From assembly GCA_937859535.1 (NCBI GenBank), contig CALLYL010000911.1, forward strand, positions 1 to 33,073: a DNA stretch of 33,073 bases, read 5' to 3'. The position numbers and the translations under genes are program-made. The DNA is from an uncultured Myxococcales bacterium. GTDB lineage: Bacteria; Myxococcota_A; Polyangia; Palsa-1104; JAEUJZ01. Positions 6,540 to 14,147 of this stretch are shown piece after piece (the stretch's first letter is position 1; every line of letters starts with the position of its first letter). The notes under the pieces were generated by a model, which saw only the letters and a program-made list of their open reading frames with translations, made no database searches and was not told the origin of the DNA.

Positions 6540-8377
6540 CCCGTGTTCTTCAGCACTGGCTCGATCGGCAAGCCCAGACGCTCGATGTTCGTGAGCGCGA
6601 ACAACTCTTCGCCCATCTGGCGGCTCGGCTAGCGGTGATCGATGCGCGGCTGCAACAGGGGGATTCGCTTGAATCGGAGCGGCTCCTGCGGGCGCTGCTC
6701 ATCGACCTGAAGCTGCTCGGAGAGACTCGTTCGGCGTCACCGGGTGATGGCACGGACCCGTCGCGTGGAGAGCCGATGGGAAACACCCGCATACCGCTGC
6801 AAACCGGTGGCAGACTCTCCTCTCTGCTCGACAAGTTCAGACCGCGCAAACAGGCGACACCCCTTTGTACGTATCCGACCGTTTTGGCCCCGAGATCGGT
6901 GCGCCCACAAACTGTCTTTTCGGTGGAGGTTGCGGCACAGGCGCAGACGAGCGTCGATGGGTCACAGAAAGTCTCGTTTGAGAGGGTGCATGAGGACTCT
7001 CCGGTGGATGTGGAGCTGTCTCTACAACTGCCTACCGGTTCGGCCCTGCAAGCGCGTGGGCCGCTGTCCGCTGTCCTCCGCATCTGTCCGGATGGTCGCG
7101 CCGCAAAAGTCGTGTTCGAGCTGTATGCGAGCGAAGTTGGTTCACATTCCCTTGCCGTGGTGTTCCGTTACGATGGGGTGGAGCGCTTCCGAATGAAGCA
7201 CGTCATCCATGTGACAGAGGTGCTGTGGCCACAGCCTCTGCCAGCACCGCAGATTGCGCTTTCGTTGGGAATCGATTCCTCGCGTTCATTCGTTGGCTTG
7301 ATCTTGAGTCTGACGGAGCAGGATCGCAGCAGCGACCAGCGACACTTCGATGTTGTACTGAGCGGACCAGCCTGGGGTGGGCGGGCGCTGCGCGAACGCA
7401 TGAGTCTTCCGGCGGACGCAAACGAGCTTGTGACCAAGCTGTGCCGGGACATGGAACGTGCGTTGCGTGTCGGTGAATGGACATCGCGTGAGAACTCGAT
7501 GCAAGGCATTGGGTCCGACCTGGCCAATCGAATCCTGCCGAGGAGCCTTCAAGATGCGCTGCTCGCGGAGAGGTGGCTGGCAGGCACTCCTCTTCATATT
7601 GAGAGTGAAGATGTCTGGATTCCGTGGGAAGCGCTGTTTCTGGGTTCGCCAATCGGAACACGAGGAGGTCGAAGCGGCTTCTTTATGGGCGAGCACTTCG
7701 CGGTGACACGTTGGCTGCGGACCGGGAGTGCGCGAGAACAAGTGGGTGGGGCTTCGGCGGTGATGGTCGCACCGACAAACTCAGGTCTTTCGGTCGGTAT
7801 GGAACGTGCGGTCCTCGCGGAAGTCACGGGTCAAGCACCGCTTGATTTGGCGGACCTATCCGAGGTGCAGGGATGTCTGCGCGGGAATCCACGGGCCCAG
7901 GTGCTGCACTTCGCTTGCCACGGCCAGAGCAAAGCCGATGCCGCAATCGGCGAGGCGCTCATTCTCCAAGATGGAGAGCTACATGCGACCGACATTCCGC
8001 TCGCAAATCCCGGTGAACTTGGGAGCTTGGAGGGAACCCTGGTATTCCTGAATGCTTGCCAGGCAGGGATTGAGCAGCGTGGTCTGTGGCGTCACGGTGG
8101 CTGGGCATCCAAGCTGCTCGATGCTGGTGCCGGTGCGGTGGTGGCTCCTTCCTGGACAGTGACAGATGCGGGCGCGATGGGATTTGCTGAGCATTTCTAT
8201 CGCAACGCCAAGAGAGGGATGAGCCTAAGCGAAGCGGCTCGGCAGGCCCGGCGGGCCATTGCGCATACTGGCAATCTCGATCGGATTGGCTATGCGCTCT
8301 ATGCCGCACCGACGGCCATCGCGTGCTTTGAAACAGAGTCGGTGCACAGTGGCGACGCGACCGGCTCTCAGGTTTGA
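6497..8377 (+). CDS. CHAT-domain (caspase-like) peptidase with a large N-terminal extension
   Basis: A 626-residue protein. The C-terminal 240 residues form a CHAT domain, a clan CD cysteine peptidase related to caspases and separase. The catalytic His475 lies in QVLHFACHGQSK and Cys521 in TLVFLNACQAG; the upstream IPWEALF (about 375-381) and downstream GAGAVVAPSWTVTD are also typical. Residues 1-75 are helical and charged, about 80-125 a linker, and about 130-245 a beta-rich region of unknown family that may bind a partner. I start at ATG 6497 because AAAGG lies 8 bases upstream and it follows a sigma-54 promoter; the frame is open earlier, but that segment is promoter DNA. It is the first gene of a unit that continues, after 65 bp, into an FHA activator and a kinase. 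The substrate is unknown; CHAT enzymes often cleave a neighbour-encoded partner. Confidence 0.9.
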   Translation: MQTSPRETVTFKELARVLQHWLDRQAQTLDVREREQLFAHLAARLAVIDARLQQGDSLESERLLRALLIDLKLLGETRSASPGDGTDPSRGEPMGNTRIPLQTGGRLSSLLDKFRPRKQATPLCTYPTVLAPRSVRPQTVFSVEVAAQAQTSVDGSQKVSFERVHEDSPVDVELSLQLPTGSALQARGPLSAVLRICPDGRAAKVVFELYASEVGSHSLAVVFRYDGVERFRMKHVIHVTEVLWPQPLPAPQIALSLGIDSSRSFVGLILSLTEQDRSSDQRHFDVVLSGPAWGGRALRERMSLPADANELVTKLCRDMERALRVGEWTSRENSMQGIGSDLANRILPRSLQDALLAERWLAGTPLHIESEDVWIPWEALFLGSPIGTRGGRSGFFMGEHFAVTRWLRTGSAREQVGGASAVMVAPTNSGLSVGMERAVLAEVTGQAPLDLADLSEVQGCLRGNPRAQVLHFACHGQSKADAAIGEALILQDGELHATDIPLANPGELGSLEGTLVFLNACQAGIEQRGLWRHGGWASKLLDAGAGAVVAPSWTVTDAGAMGFAEHFYRNAKRGMSLSEAARQARRAIAHTGNLDRIGYALYAAPTAIACFETESVHSGDATGSQV

Positions 8378-8442
8378 GCGTTCTGAAACGGTAGCGCAAA
8401 CAACATTGCGATAGACTCTCCCCAGGAGCCCAAGGAGTAGCG

Positions 8443-9825
8443 ATGAGCGACACAGAGCAGATCGTCCAAGACGAAACCGAGGAAGAAGAGCCGCTGCGTG
8501 CCGAGCTACGATTGGTCTTTGTGGGCCCGAACAAGATCCAAGAGGCACCGCCGTATCGCCTTGCGGATCAGAAGAAGCTCACGATTGGTCGCAAGGACAG
8601 CAGTGATATCTGGCTACAGGATGCCACTGCATCGGAACAACATGCGAGCATCTGGCCGACGCTGACATCGCAAGGCTGGCAGGTCGAACTACGAGACAGT
8701 GCCAGCAGCAACGGAACCACTGTCAACGGTCAGAAGATCAAGTCTATCCATCTGCAAGACGGCGATGTGATTCGCATCGGGAGTTCCTTTCTGATCTATC
8801 GCGTTCACCGCATTCCCAACGAAGATGCAAAGATTCCCGAGCTGATCGGTTGCTCGCCGCCGATTCGACTGCTGCGCAAGCAGATCGAGGTGTTCGCACC
8901 GACTTCGGCTGTGATTTTGCTTCAGGGCGAAAGCGGTGTCGGCAAGGAAGTCGCCGCACAAGCGATTCACACCTTGAGCAAGCGGCGCGGTCCGCTGGTG
9001 CCAATCAACTGCGCCACGATCGAGAAATCACTCGCAGACAGCACTCTGTTTGGACACGTCAAGGGGGCCTTCACTGGCGCAGTCGATGATCACGTAGGAC
9101 TCTTCCAGCGCTCGGCCCAAGGAACCCTGTTTCTCGATGAAGTGGGTGAGCTAGAGAAGCCTGTGCAGTCGAAGTTTCTCCGTGCCGTGGATACGCTGAG
9201 GTTTGTGCGCCTCGGATCCTCTACCGAAGTCAAAACCGATGCGCGGGTTCTTGCGGCAACCAAGGTCGATCTCCAGCAAGCCGTGCATCAGGATCGCTTC
9301 CGCGATGACCTGTTCTATCGACTGTCGGGCGTGCGATTGCACATTCCGCCTTTGCGGGAACGAAAGGAAGACATCCTGCTGCTCGTGCAGCACTTTATCC
9401 AAAGGAAAAGCCCGGCAATGGTCATCACCACTGCGTTGGCAGAGGCACTGCTGGACTACTCGTTCCCAGGCAACATCCGCGAGCTGAAGAGCTTGATCGA
9501 CAAAGGGCTCGCTGTCGCTGCTAGCCGGAATTCGGGTGAGATCAAGCTCTCCTATTGTCGAGATCAGCTCGAAGAGAAAGACACCTCACTGCGCGGAGTT
9601 CGCGATACGTCCATGCTTCACGACGTGGTGCCAAAGCCCGCAGAAGATCGTGCAGCAGAACCGGTTCGAGGTCGTCCCACCCGCGAAGAGCTAGGGTCGA
9701 TTCTGACACGCTGCGATTGGAAGATTCTGAGAGTATCCAAGCTCACGCAGTGGGATCGTCATACGATTCGACGCTGGATGAAGTATTACGAGCTGACGCC
9801 GCCGAGCCCCACATCTGCCCCTTGA
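8443..9825 (+). CDS. FHA-domain sigma-54 activator (enhancer-binding protein 1)
   Basis: A 460-residue transcription activator in which the usual receiver is replaced by a phosphothreonine-binding FHA domain (about 22-122; Gly49-Arg50, Ser64-x2-His67, Asn90-Gly91). The AAA+ domain (about 135-375) has Walker A GESGVGKE (162-169), an intact GAFTGA loop (208-213), Walker B LFLDEVGE and RDDLFYRLSGV. The C-terminal helix-turn-helix (about 425-450) contains WDRHTIRRWMKYY. In FHA activators the trigger is expected to be Ser/Thr phosphorylation rather than a histidine kinase, and the next gene, 39 bp downstream, is a Ser/Thr kinase. The gene lies in a unit driven by a sigma-54 promoter with palindromic upstream sites, so it may activate its own operon. 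The start is supported by AAGGAG upstream. Confidence 0.93.
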   Translation: MSDTEQIVQDETEEEEPLRAELRLVFVGPNKIQEAPPYRLADQKKLTIGRKDSSDIWLQDATASEQHASIWPTLTSQGWQVELRDSASSNGTTVNGQKIKSIHLQDGDVIRIGSSFLIYRVHRIPNEDAKIPELIGCSPPIRLLRKQIEVFAPTSAVILLQGESGVGKEVAAQAIHTLSKRRGPLVPINCATIEKSLADSTLFGHVKGAFTGAVDDHVGLFQRSAQGTLFLDEVGELEKPVQSKFLRAVDTLRFVRLGSSTEVKTDARVLAATKVDLQQAVHQDRFRDDLFYRLSGVRLHIPPLRERKEDILLLVQHFIQRKSPAMVITTALAEALLDYSFPGNIRELKSLIDKGLAVAASRNSGEIKLSYCRDQLEEKDTSLRGVRDTSMLHDVVPKPAEDRAAEPVRGRPTREELGSILTRCDWKILRVSKLTQWDRHTIRRWMKYYELTPPSPTSAP

Positions 9826-9864
9826 CAGTAGCGACGGTTTTGAGGTGCTCTAGTCTGAGCCGAG

Positions 9865-11829
9865 ATGAGCAAGACCAAGCCACCTGACGACGAGAAAGAG
9901 GACGAGGCGGATGGTCATTCCTCCACCGATGGGAAGTCCGTTTCGGCAAACGACAAGAAATCGGATGATGCGCTGGACGAGGATGATGGCCCTGGACGGG
10001 CGGGCCAACAGGTCGACAAGTACCGTTTGGAGCGCCGGCTTGGGGCTGGCGGAATGGCGGAAGTCTATGTCGCGGTCCGCACCGATCATATTCAAAATCG
10101 CGTCGCGCTGAAGCTGTTGCACTCTTACTTCGCGAGTCGCCAGGATTACCGTCGTCGCTTCGAGCAAGAAGCACTCATCTTGTCTACGCTCAACCATCCT
10201 GGAATCGTCAAGATCGTAGACTACGGTGTATTGCCAAGCGGAGAGTCCTTTTTGGCAATGGAATACCTCGAAGGAACGTCACTGGCCGAGCGGCTGGCTC
10301 AAAGTCCGGGTCATCGACTTCCCATCGATGCCGCAGTACACCTCGGTTATCAGGTCGCTTGCGCGTTGGCCAGCGCGCATACGCGGGGCGTGGTTCATCG
10401 CGATCTCAAACCCAGCAACCTGATGATCGTTCCCGACTCTGCGGCGTGGGCGGGGGAGCGTGTCAAAATTGTCGATTTTGGCATCGCTCGGACCATCGAA
10501 GCGAGTGGTGAAGCGCTGACCGAGGTCGGCAAGATCATCGGCACCATGCGCTACATGTCACCGGAGCAGTTGCGCGGTGAAAAGGTGGATGGCTCTACCG
10601 ATGTCTTTGCGCTCGGTCTGGTCCTGTTTGAAATGATTGCCGGTCGGCCCGCGTTCACTGGCAATGGCTCGGTCCTCAAAGATCAAATCTTGCGGGAAGA
10701 GGCACCCAATCTGCGCACGGTGCAACACGAAGTGCCAAGACCGCTGAGCGATCTGGTGCGGCGCATGCTTGCCAAGGTGGCGACCGACCGACCGACCATG
10801 ACCCAGCTTGAGCAGGAGTTGTCGCAACTGTCGCTGACTGGTTCACGTAGCGCGATTCGCACCGTCAGTCCATCGCGTCTCTTTCCGCTTTCCCGCACGA
10901 CGCGCACGGTGATCGCCGTCCTCCTTGGATGCGTCGTGTCCGTTGGGATTGGCGTGGCGGTAGTTCGATCACTGAAGCGGCCCGTTGAGCCTGCGACCTC
11001 CGTGGCCATCCCGGAGGCGGTCGTCCATTCAGCGAAGCCGCCCGTTGTGTCGGCGACCACCGTCCGTATCCCAGAGGGCGACATGCTGATGGGGAGCACT
11101 CCGGAGCAAGTGCAGGACGCTTATAGCCGCTGCCGGATCGAAATGAAGGACGCTCCAAAATGGTGTCGCCCAGACATGTTTGAGAACGAACAGCCCCAGC
11201 GCGCGGTTCACATCAGAGCCTTCCAAATGGATCGCTCCATCGCGAATACCGCAGACTTTGTGCGATTCCTTCACAGCGTTCGATCGCGACTACAGATTCG
11301 CCCAGATAGTCAGAGTGGCAAGCCGCGCTTTGTCGAACTGGAGGGTCAGATCCTGTACGACCTCCACAGTGTACGGGCAACGATTGTTTACAATGCTGAA
11401 AAATGGGAGTTCTCCGCTCTCCAGCGCACCGAGGAGCAGCCGGTCGAACAGGCGACCTGGTTTGGCGCTGAGCAGTATTGCCGGTCGAACGGCAAGCGTC
11501 TCATTACCGAAGTGGAGTGGGAGTACGTCGCCAAGCTGCTTGAGACCCCAGAAGGACGAGCCAAGCTACCGGGGCGGATTGATCTTCCGGCCGACATTCA
11601 GGAATGGGTTTGGGATGAGTACAAAGCCCTCTATCCGGATTGCCATCGGTGCACAAATCCGGTTGTAGGCAAGCCGCCCGATCAACGCAAAACAGAAGAC
11701 GCCAGCGTCGTCCGGGGCTGTGACCGCGCCCTAGAACCAGCCGTATGTTGCCGGAGTGCGGCGCGAACCAAGCGAGAGAATTCCGCTGCCGCAACCAAGC
11801 TCGGCTTCCGTTGCGTCAGCGATGGATGA
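9865..11829 (+). CDS. Ser/Thr protein kinase fused to an FGE-sulfatase-like extracytoplasmic domain
   Basis: A 654-residue membrane kinase. An acidic, disordered leader (1-50) precedes a complete Hanks-type kinase domain (about 53-320): glycine loop GAGGMAEVY, Lys83, HRDLKPSN (178-185), DFG at 204-206 and MSPEQ. One transmembrane helix lies at about 349-367. The outer part (about 400-654) is a formylglycine-generating-enzyme/SUMF1-like fold, seen in VRIPEGDMLMGS, TEVEWEYVAK, IQEWVWDEY and the terminal KLGFRCVSDG. In kinase fusions this domain is usually taken as a ligand sensor; its catalytic competence is unclear. It is last in the unit CHAT - FHA activator - kinase and is the natural candidate to phosphorylate the FHA ligand. 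A second fusion of the same type lies at 25073-27064. Confidence 0.93.
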   Translation: MSKTKPPDDEKEDEADGHSSTDGKSVSANDKKSDDALDEDDGPGRAGQQVDKYRLERRLGAGGMAEVYVAVRTDHIQNRVALKLLHSYFASRQDYRRRFEQEALILSTLNHPGIVKIVDYGVLPSGESFLAMEYLEGTSLAERLAQSPGHRLPIDAAVHLGYQVACALASAHTRGVVHRDLKPSNLMIVPDSAAWAGERVKIVDFGIARTIEASGEALTEVGKIIGTMRYMSPEQLRGEKVDGSTDVFALGLVLFEMIAGRPAFTGNGSVLKDQILREEAPNLRTVQHEVPRPLSDLVRRMLAKVATDRPTMTQLEQELSQLSLTGSRSAIRTVSPSRLFPLSRTTRTVIAVLLGCVVSVGIGVAVVRSLKRPVEPATSVAIPEAVVHSAKPPVVSATTVRIPEGDMLMGSTPEQVQDAYSRCRIEMKDAPKWCRPDMFENEQPQRAVHIRAFQMDRSIANTADFVRFLHSVRSRLQIRPDSQSGKPRFVELEGQILYDLHSVRATIVYNAEKWEFSALQRTEEQPVEQATWFGAEQYCRSNGKRLITEVEWEYVAKLLETPEGRAKLPGRIDLPADIQEWVWDEYKALYPDCHRCTNPVVGKPPDQRKTEDASVVRGCDRALEPAVCCRSAARTKRENSAAATKLGFRCVSDG

Positions 11830-11879
11830 ACCCAGTTCGTCCACCCTCGCTGCGCTTTGGTGATTGCTTGGACAGGAAG

Positions 11880-12089
11880 CTAGCCACGGACCACGCCACT
11901 TGGTGGCGCTTCCTCTGTGTCTCCGCCACGAACAACACCGCTGGGCGGAGCCTCATCACCACCTGAGTGGAGCAGGGTGCGGCCCGTCTTGTCGCCACCA
12001 CGCTGCACGGGGCTCGGGGGCGGTTCCGGAATCGCTCGGCTCAGGTTGCGGGACGGAAGGGACGGGCTGTTCTGGGTCTGATTGTGCAT
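11880..12089 (-). CDS. Small Pro/Glu-rich protein with repeated EAPPSGVVRGG-type units
   Basis: A 69-residue protein. The start is very well supported: AGGAGGTG lies 5 bases before ATG 12089, and a near-perfect sigma-54 promoter lies just upstream on the same strand. After a Gln/Asn/Ser-rich N-terminus it has three related proline units: EPPPSPVQRGG, DEAPPSGVVRGG and EEAPPSGVVRG, the last at the C-terminus. There is no signal peptide, membrane helix or cysteine. The protein at 27096-27359 shows the same design (EEPPP... KRGG twice, ending in KRGG), and both sit directly after a kinase-FGE fusion gene. It may be a kinase substrate, a scaffold, a peptidase substrate or a peptide precursor; the sequence does not decide. 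It is convergent with the kinase gene. Confidence 0.75.
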   Translation of the reverse strand: MHNQTQNSPSLPSRNLSRAIPEPPPSPVQRGGDKTGRTLLHSGGDEAPPSGVVRGGDTEEAPPSGVVRG

Positions 12090-12116
12090 TGGAGCACCTC
12101 CTGACCCAATCGGTTT

Positions 12117-12132
12117 TGCAATCGTTGTGCCA
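12117..12132 (-). promoter_or_regulatory. Sigma-54 promoter of the small repeat protein
   Basis: The minus strand reads TGGCACAACGATTGCA, matching TGGCAC...TTGCA with exact GG-N10-GC spacing. The expected start site lies about 12 bases further along, just upstream of the Shine-Dalgarno at 12095-12102, leaving a short leader before ATG 12089. Confidence 0.82.
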
Positions 12133-12222
12133 ACTTAGGGGGCGCTGCGAGCTTCCTTGTTTCTTCCTTCGGGATCACGGCAAGTGGTGGGGCCAGTTCT
12201 CTGAATCTCCGTCGATCGCCGT

Positions 12223-12275
12223 GCTCATGGGCCGGCAAGGATGGCCCATGGGCAAACGGGTCTAGGCCCATGGGC
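12223..12275. promoter_or_regulatory. Cluster of three palindromic enhancer-like sites spaced 21-22 bp
   Basis: GCTCATGGGC (12223-12232, one base off) is followed by perfect GCCCATGGGC at 12244-12253 and 12266-12275. Start-to-start distances are 21 and 22 bp, about two helical turns, so all three would face the same side. The cluster is about 110-160 bp from the minus-strand sigma-54 promoter and about 260-310 bp from the plus-strand one, so it could serve both. Confidence 0.72.
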
Positions 12276-12340
12276 GTCAGCCGCTTCCCTTCCTTTACCG
12301 ACAGTTGTTCGCGCCGTTCTGCAAGTGCTGCACCCAAAAG

Positions 12341-12373
12341 CTGCCTTCCTTTTCATTTTCAATTGAAAGGCAG
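12341..12373. repeat. AT-rich inverted repeat between the enhancer-like clusters
   Basis: CTGCCTT (12341-12347) pairs with AAGGCAG (12367-12373), and a perfect 12-bp palindrome TTTCAATTGAAA sits inside at 12357-12368. It is an AT-rich island in GC-rich DNA and lies between activator sites and promoter, where DNA-bending proteins often act. I could not match an IHF consensus. Confidence 0.5.
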
Positions 12374-12376
12374 GCG

Positions 12377-12397
12377 CGCCATGGGTGCCCATGGGCA
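12377..12397. promoter_or_regulatory. Paired palindromic enhancer-like site
   Basis: A perfect GCCCATGGGC at 12387-12396 (with flanks TGCCCATGGGCA) is preceded 10 bp earlier by the imperfect copy CGCCATGGGT. This is the same 10-bp head-to-tail pairing seen at 6374/6384 and 24452/24462. It is about 150 bp upstream of the -12 element at 12543. Confidence 0.7.
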
Positions 12398-12529
12398 CGG
12401 CAGCTAGCACCACCTGTGTGGGGTTGTCTCTCAACCATCGGTAGGCAGGCCCATCGAATCAGTCTTGCCGTCGAGGTGAACCCACCCAGGGCGATCCGAC
12501 GCACTGGTTTTTCGTCGCCTAGCTCCAAC

Positions 12530-12545
12530 TGGCACATCGGTTGCT
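12530..12545 (+). promoter_or_regulatory. Sigma-54 promoter of the lipoprotein / pseudokinase / thioredoxin-like unit
   Basis: TGGCACATCGGTTGCT is an excellent -24/-12 match (TGGCAC and TTGCT, GG-N10-GC). It lies about 45 bases upstream of the TTG start at 12590, which has AAAGGAG at 12577-12583. Confidence 0.82.
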
Positions 12546-12589
12546 TCTGGTGCTGGTTGAACAGGAATTCCCCGACAAAGGAGCATGCC

Positions 12590-13381
12590 TTGCCTACCAA
12601 ACGAACTTTCTTTGTTTCGCTTCTGTTGCTGGGCCTTACCGAGCAGTCTGGCTTCGCACGAACCACGGTTCTTTTGACGGGCGTGCAGAGCAATGGTGTT
12701 GCAAGCGACCGCGTCGAACAAGCCATTGTGATGAGACTCAAGCGTTTGGGCGATACCGTGATCGTGACGCCGCGCTATCCCATCGGCAGCGAGTATGTCG
12801 GCTGCGATGAGTCGCGCTGCTTTGAACCGATCGCGTCCCGCGAAACGGCGGACTACTTCATCAGTGGAAGAGTCACCAGCTCCGAGCATGCTCGCCTTGC
12901 GCGCATTGCCATCTATTCCACGGCCCGCAAGGAAGTGATCGCCGAAGAAGTGGGCTGCGAAGACTGTCATGAAAAGGCGATTGTCGATCAGGCTGCAAGT
13001 CTGGCTACATCGCTGCTCGACAAAGCGGTGTCTCTGCCCGCACCGACACCAACGACAAGAGCGATTCCTGCTGCTACTGCACTGGTTGCTTCACCGTCAA
13101 ATGGTGGGCTCTGTCCCGCGTGTCCGGTCTGTGCAAGCTGTCCTGTCGCGTTGGGAAAGGAAGGCTTCCTCCCCCTTCCCACCTGGCGTCGGGCGCTCGC
13201 TGGTGTTCTGGGAGTCGTAGCCGGAGGTGCATTCTCTGTCGCCGTCACCGCAACCTGGGCACATGGGAAAGTCTCCTCTGATTTCAGTGGCCATTACAAC
13301 GGCAAGGCAGTGATGGGAGCCTTCTATCCCATCACCGCAGCGGCTCTCATCGGCCTGACCCTCACTCTGAAGCTTCCGTAA
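12590..13381 (+). CDS. Secreted or envelope protein with Cys-rich linker and two C-terminal membrane helices
   Basis: A 263-residue protein of no family I recognise. Translation from TTG 12590 is chosen because AAAGGAG lies 6 bases upstream and it yields a clean signal peptide (MPTKRTFFVSLLLLGL..., cleavage near Ala23). The periplasmic part (about 24-150) alternates strands and helices, with cysteines at 72, 77, 123 and 126. A Thr/Pro/Ala linker leads to the cysteine cluster CPACPVCASCP (175-185), and two hydrophobic helices follow (about 200-222 and 241-261). In overall shape it resembles myxobacterial envelope proteins that end in a repeat linker and a membrane hairpin. First gene of a five-gene unit; the cysteines fit with the thioredoxin-like protein at its end. 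Confidence 0.75.
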   Translation: MPTKRTFFVSLLLLGLTEQSGFARTTVLLTGVQSNGVASDRVEQAIVMRLKRLGDTVIVTPRYPIGSEYVGCDESRCFEPIASRETADYFISGRVTSSEHARLARIAIYSTARKEVIAEEVGCEDCHEKAIVDQAASLATSLLDKAVSLPAPTPTTRAIPAATALVASPSNGGLCPACPVCASCPVALGKEGFLPLPTWRRALAGVLGVVAGGAFSVAVTATWAHGKVSSDFSGHYNGKAVMGAFYPITAAALIGLTLTLKLP

Positions 13382-13396
13382 TCCGGAGTAGGAACC

Positions 13397-14110
13397 ATGA
13401 AAACCAACCTCTCTGTCAGTCTCCTTTTTACCAGTCTGTTGGGTGTCTCGGGCTGTCTTGAACCCTTCCCAGAAATGGAAGGTGCTGAGGATCTGGCGAT
13501 GCCCACGGATCTGGCCAAGGCCCAAGAGATCCCCTTGTCTGAGTTTAAGAGTGTCGGCGGGACCAATTGCGATCAAGCTGACGTTGCATGGAAGTGGATA
13601 GATGCGACCAAGTCGCTCACTGGGAACCTCACAGGCAAAGCTGTGTGCAGTACTCCAACGACGCAAGGCGCTAGCACTGAATCCAGTGCTTCGTGTATTA
13701 CACAGTGGGCACCCTTGCCAGCGGCGCTCAAAGGAGCAACGGCCTGGCTGTTGAGCTTTGAACCGACTTGGAAACCGGCGTCCTGGGCAACGGGCTTCCG
13801 GTTTGATGCCGTAGTGGTTTCTGTATATGGGGCCAATCAGCAGCTCATCGGTAGTTTTTCGAGCACCATTGCGAGCGGAAGTGCCTCGCTGAGTTGGGCT
13901 CAACAGCAACAGACCAAGGCCATCCCAGCGCCACCGAGTGTGGTCACGATTCCTATCTTGGGGCGAGAGACTTTGCCAGGTGTAAACCTAGACAAGAGCT
14001 TCATTCGAGTAACCCTCACGAGCGCCTGTTCCGCATCACTGGACAATCCTGCACCTGCCCCAGCGACCCTGGAGCTGAAGAACCTACGCCTGATCCCGAT
14101 GACCCCGTAG
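13397..14110 (+). CDS. Putative lipoprotein of unknown function
   Basis: A 237-residue protein beginning with a lipoprotein signal peptide (MKTNLSVSLLFTSLLGVSGC; lipobox VSGC, lipidated Cys20). The mature part has few charges and is rich in Ser, Thr, Ala and Trp, with predicted beta strands (LLSFEPTWKPASWATGF, FDAVVVSVYG, SFIRVTLTSACS), suggesting a beta-sandwich outside the cytoplasm. Cysteines at about 58, 83 and 99 and one near the C-terminus could form disulfides. It starts 15 bp after the previous gene, with GGAGTAGGAACC in front of the ATG. No named family is recognised. Its place between a membrane protein and a pseudokinase suggests it is part of an envelope sensing or structural complex. 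Confidence 0.78.
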   Translation: MKTNLSVSLLFTSLLGVSGCLEPFPEMEGAEDLAMPTDLAKAQEIPLSEFKSVGGTNCDQADVAWKWIDATKSLTGNLTGKAVCSTPTTQGASTESSASCITQWAPLPAALKGATAWLLSFEPTWKPASWATGFRFDAVVVSVYGANQQLIGSFSSTIASGSASLSWAQQQQTKAIPAPPSVVTIPILGRETLPGVNLDKSFIRVTLTSACSASLDNPAPAPATLELKNLRLIPMTP

Positions 14111-14147
14111 AGAACAACTACGCGCTGTCTTCGCGAGGAGGTTTGTT

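Larger units (their letters stand above)
12090..12589. other. 500-bp bidirectional control region
   Basis: There is no gene here. It holds two outward-facing sigma-54 promoters (12117-12132 on minus, 12530-12545 on plus), a row of palindromic sites between them (12223-12275 and 12377-12397) and an AT-rich inverted repeat (12341-12373). Open frames on both strands in this interval lack plausible starts and run through these elements. Confidence 0.7.

Noticed and set aside
8378-8442. Separate promoter for the first FHA activator
   Set aside because: No -24/-12 element of correct spacing in the 65-bp gap; read-through from the CHAT gene is simpler.
9822-9850. TTGACA as a -35 box for the kinase gene at 9865
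   Set aside because: No -10 hexamer at 16-18 bp; the TTGACA includes the stop codon of the preceding gene, and the two genes are more likely co-transcribed.
12041-12337. Open frame on the minus strand overlapping the control region
   Set aside because: It runs through palindromes and a sigma-54 promoter, lacks a ribosome site and overlaps the better supported 69-residue gene in another frame.
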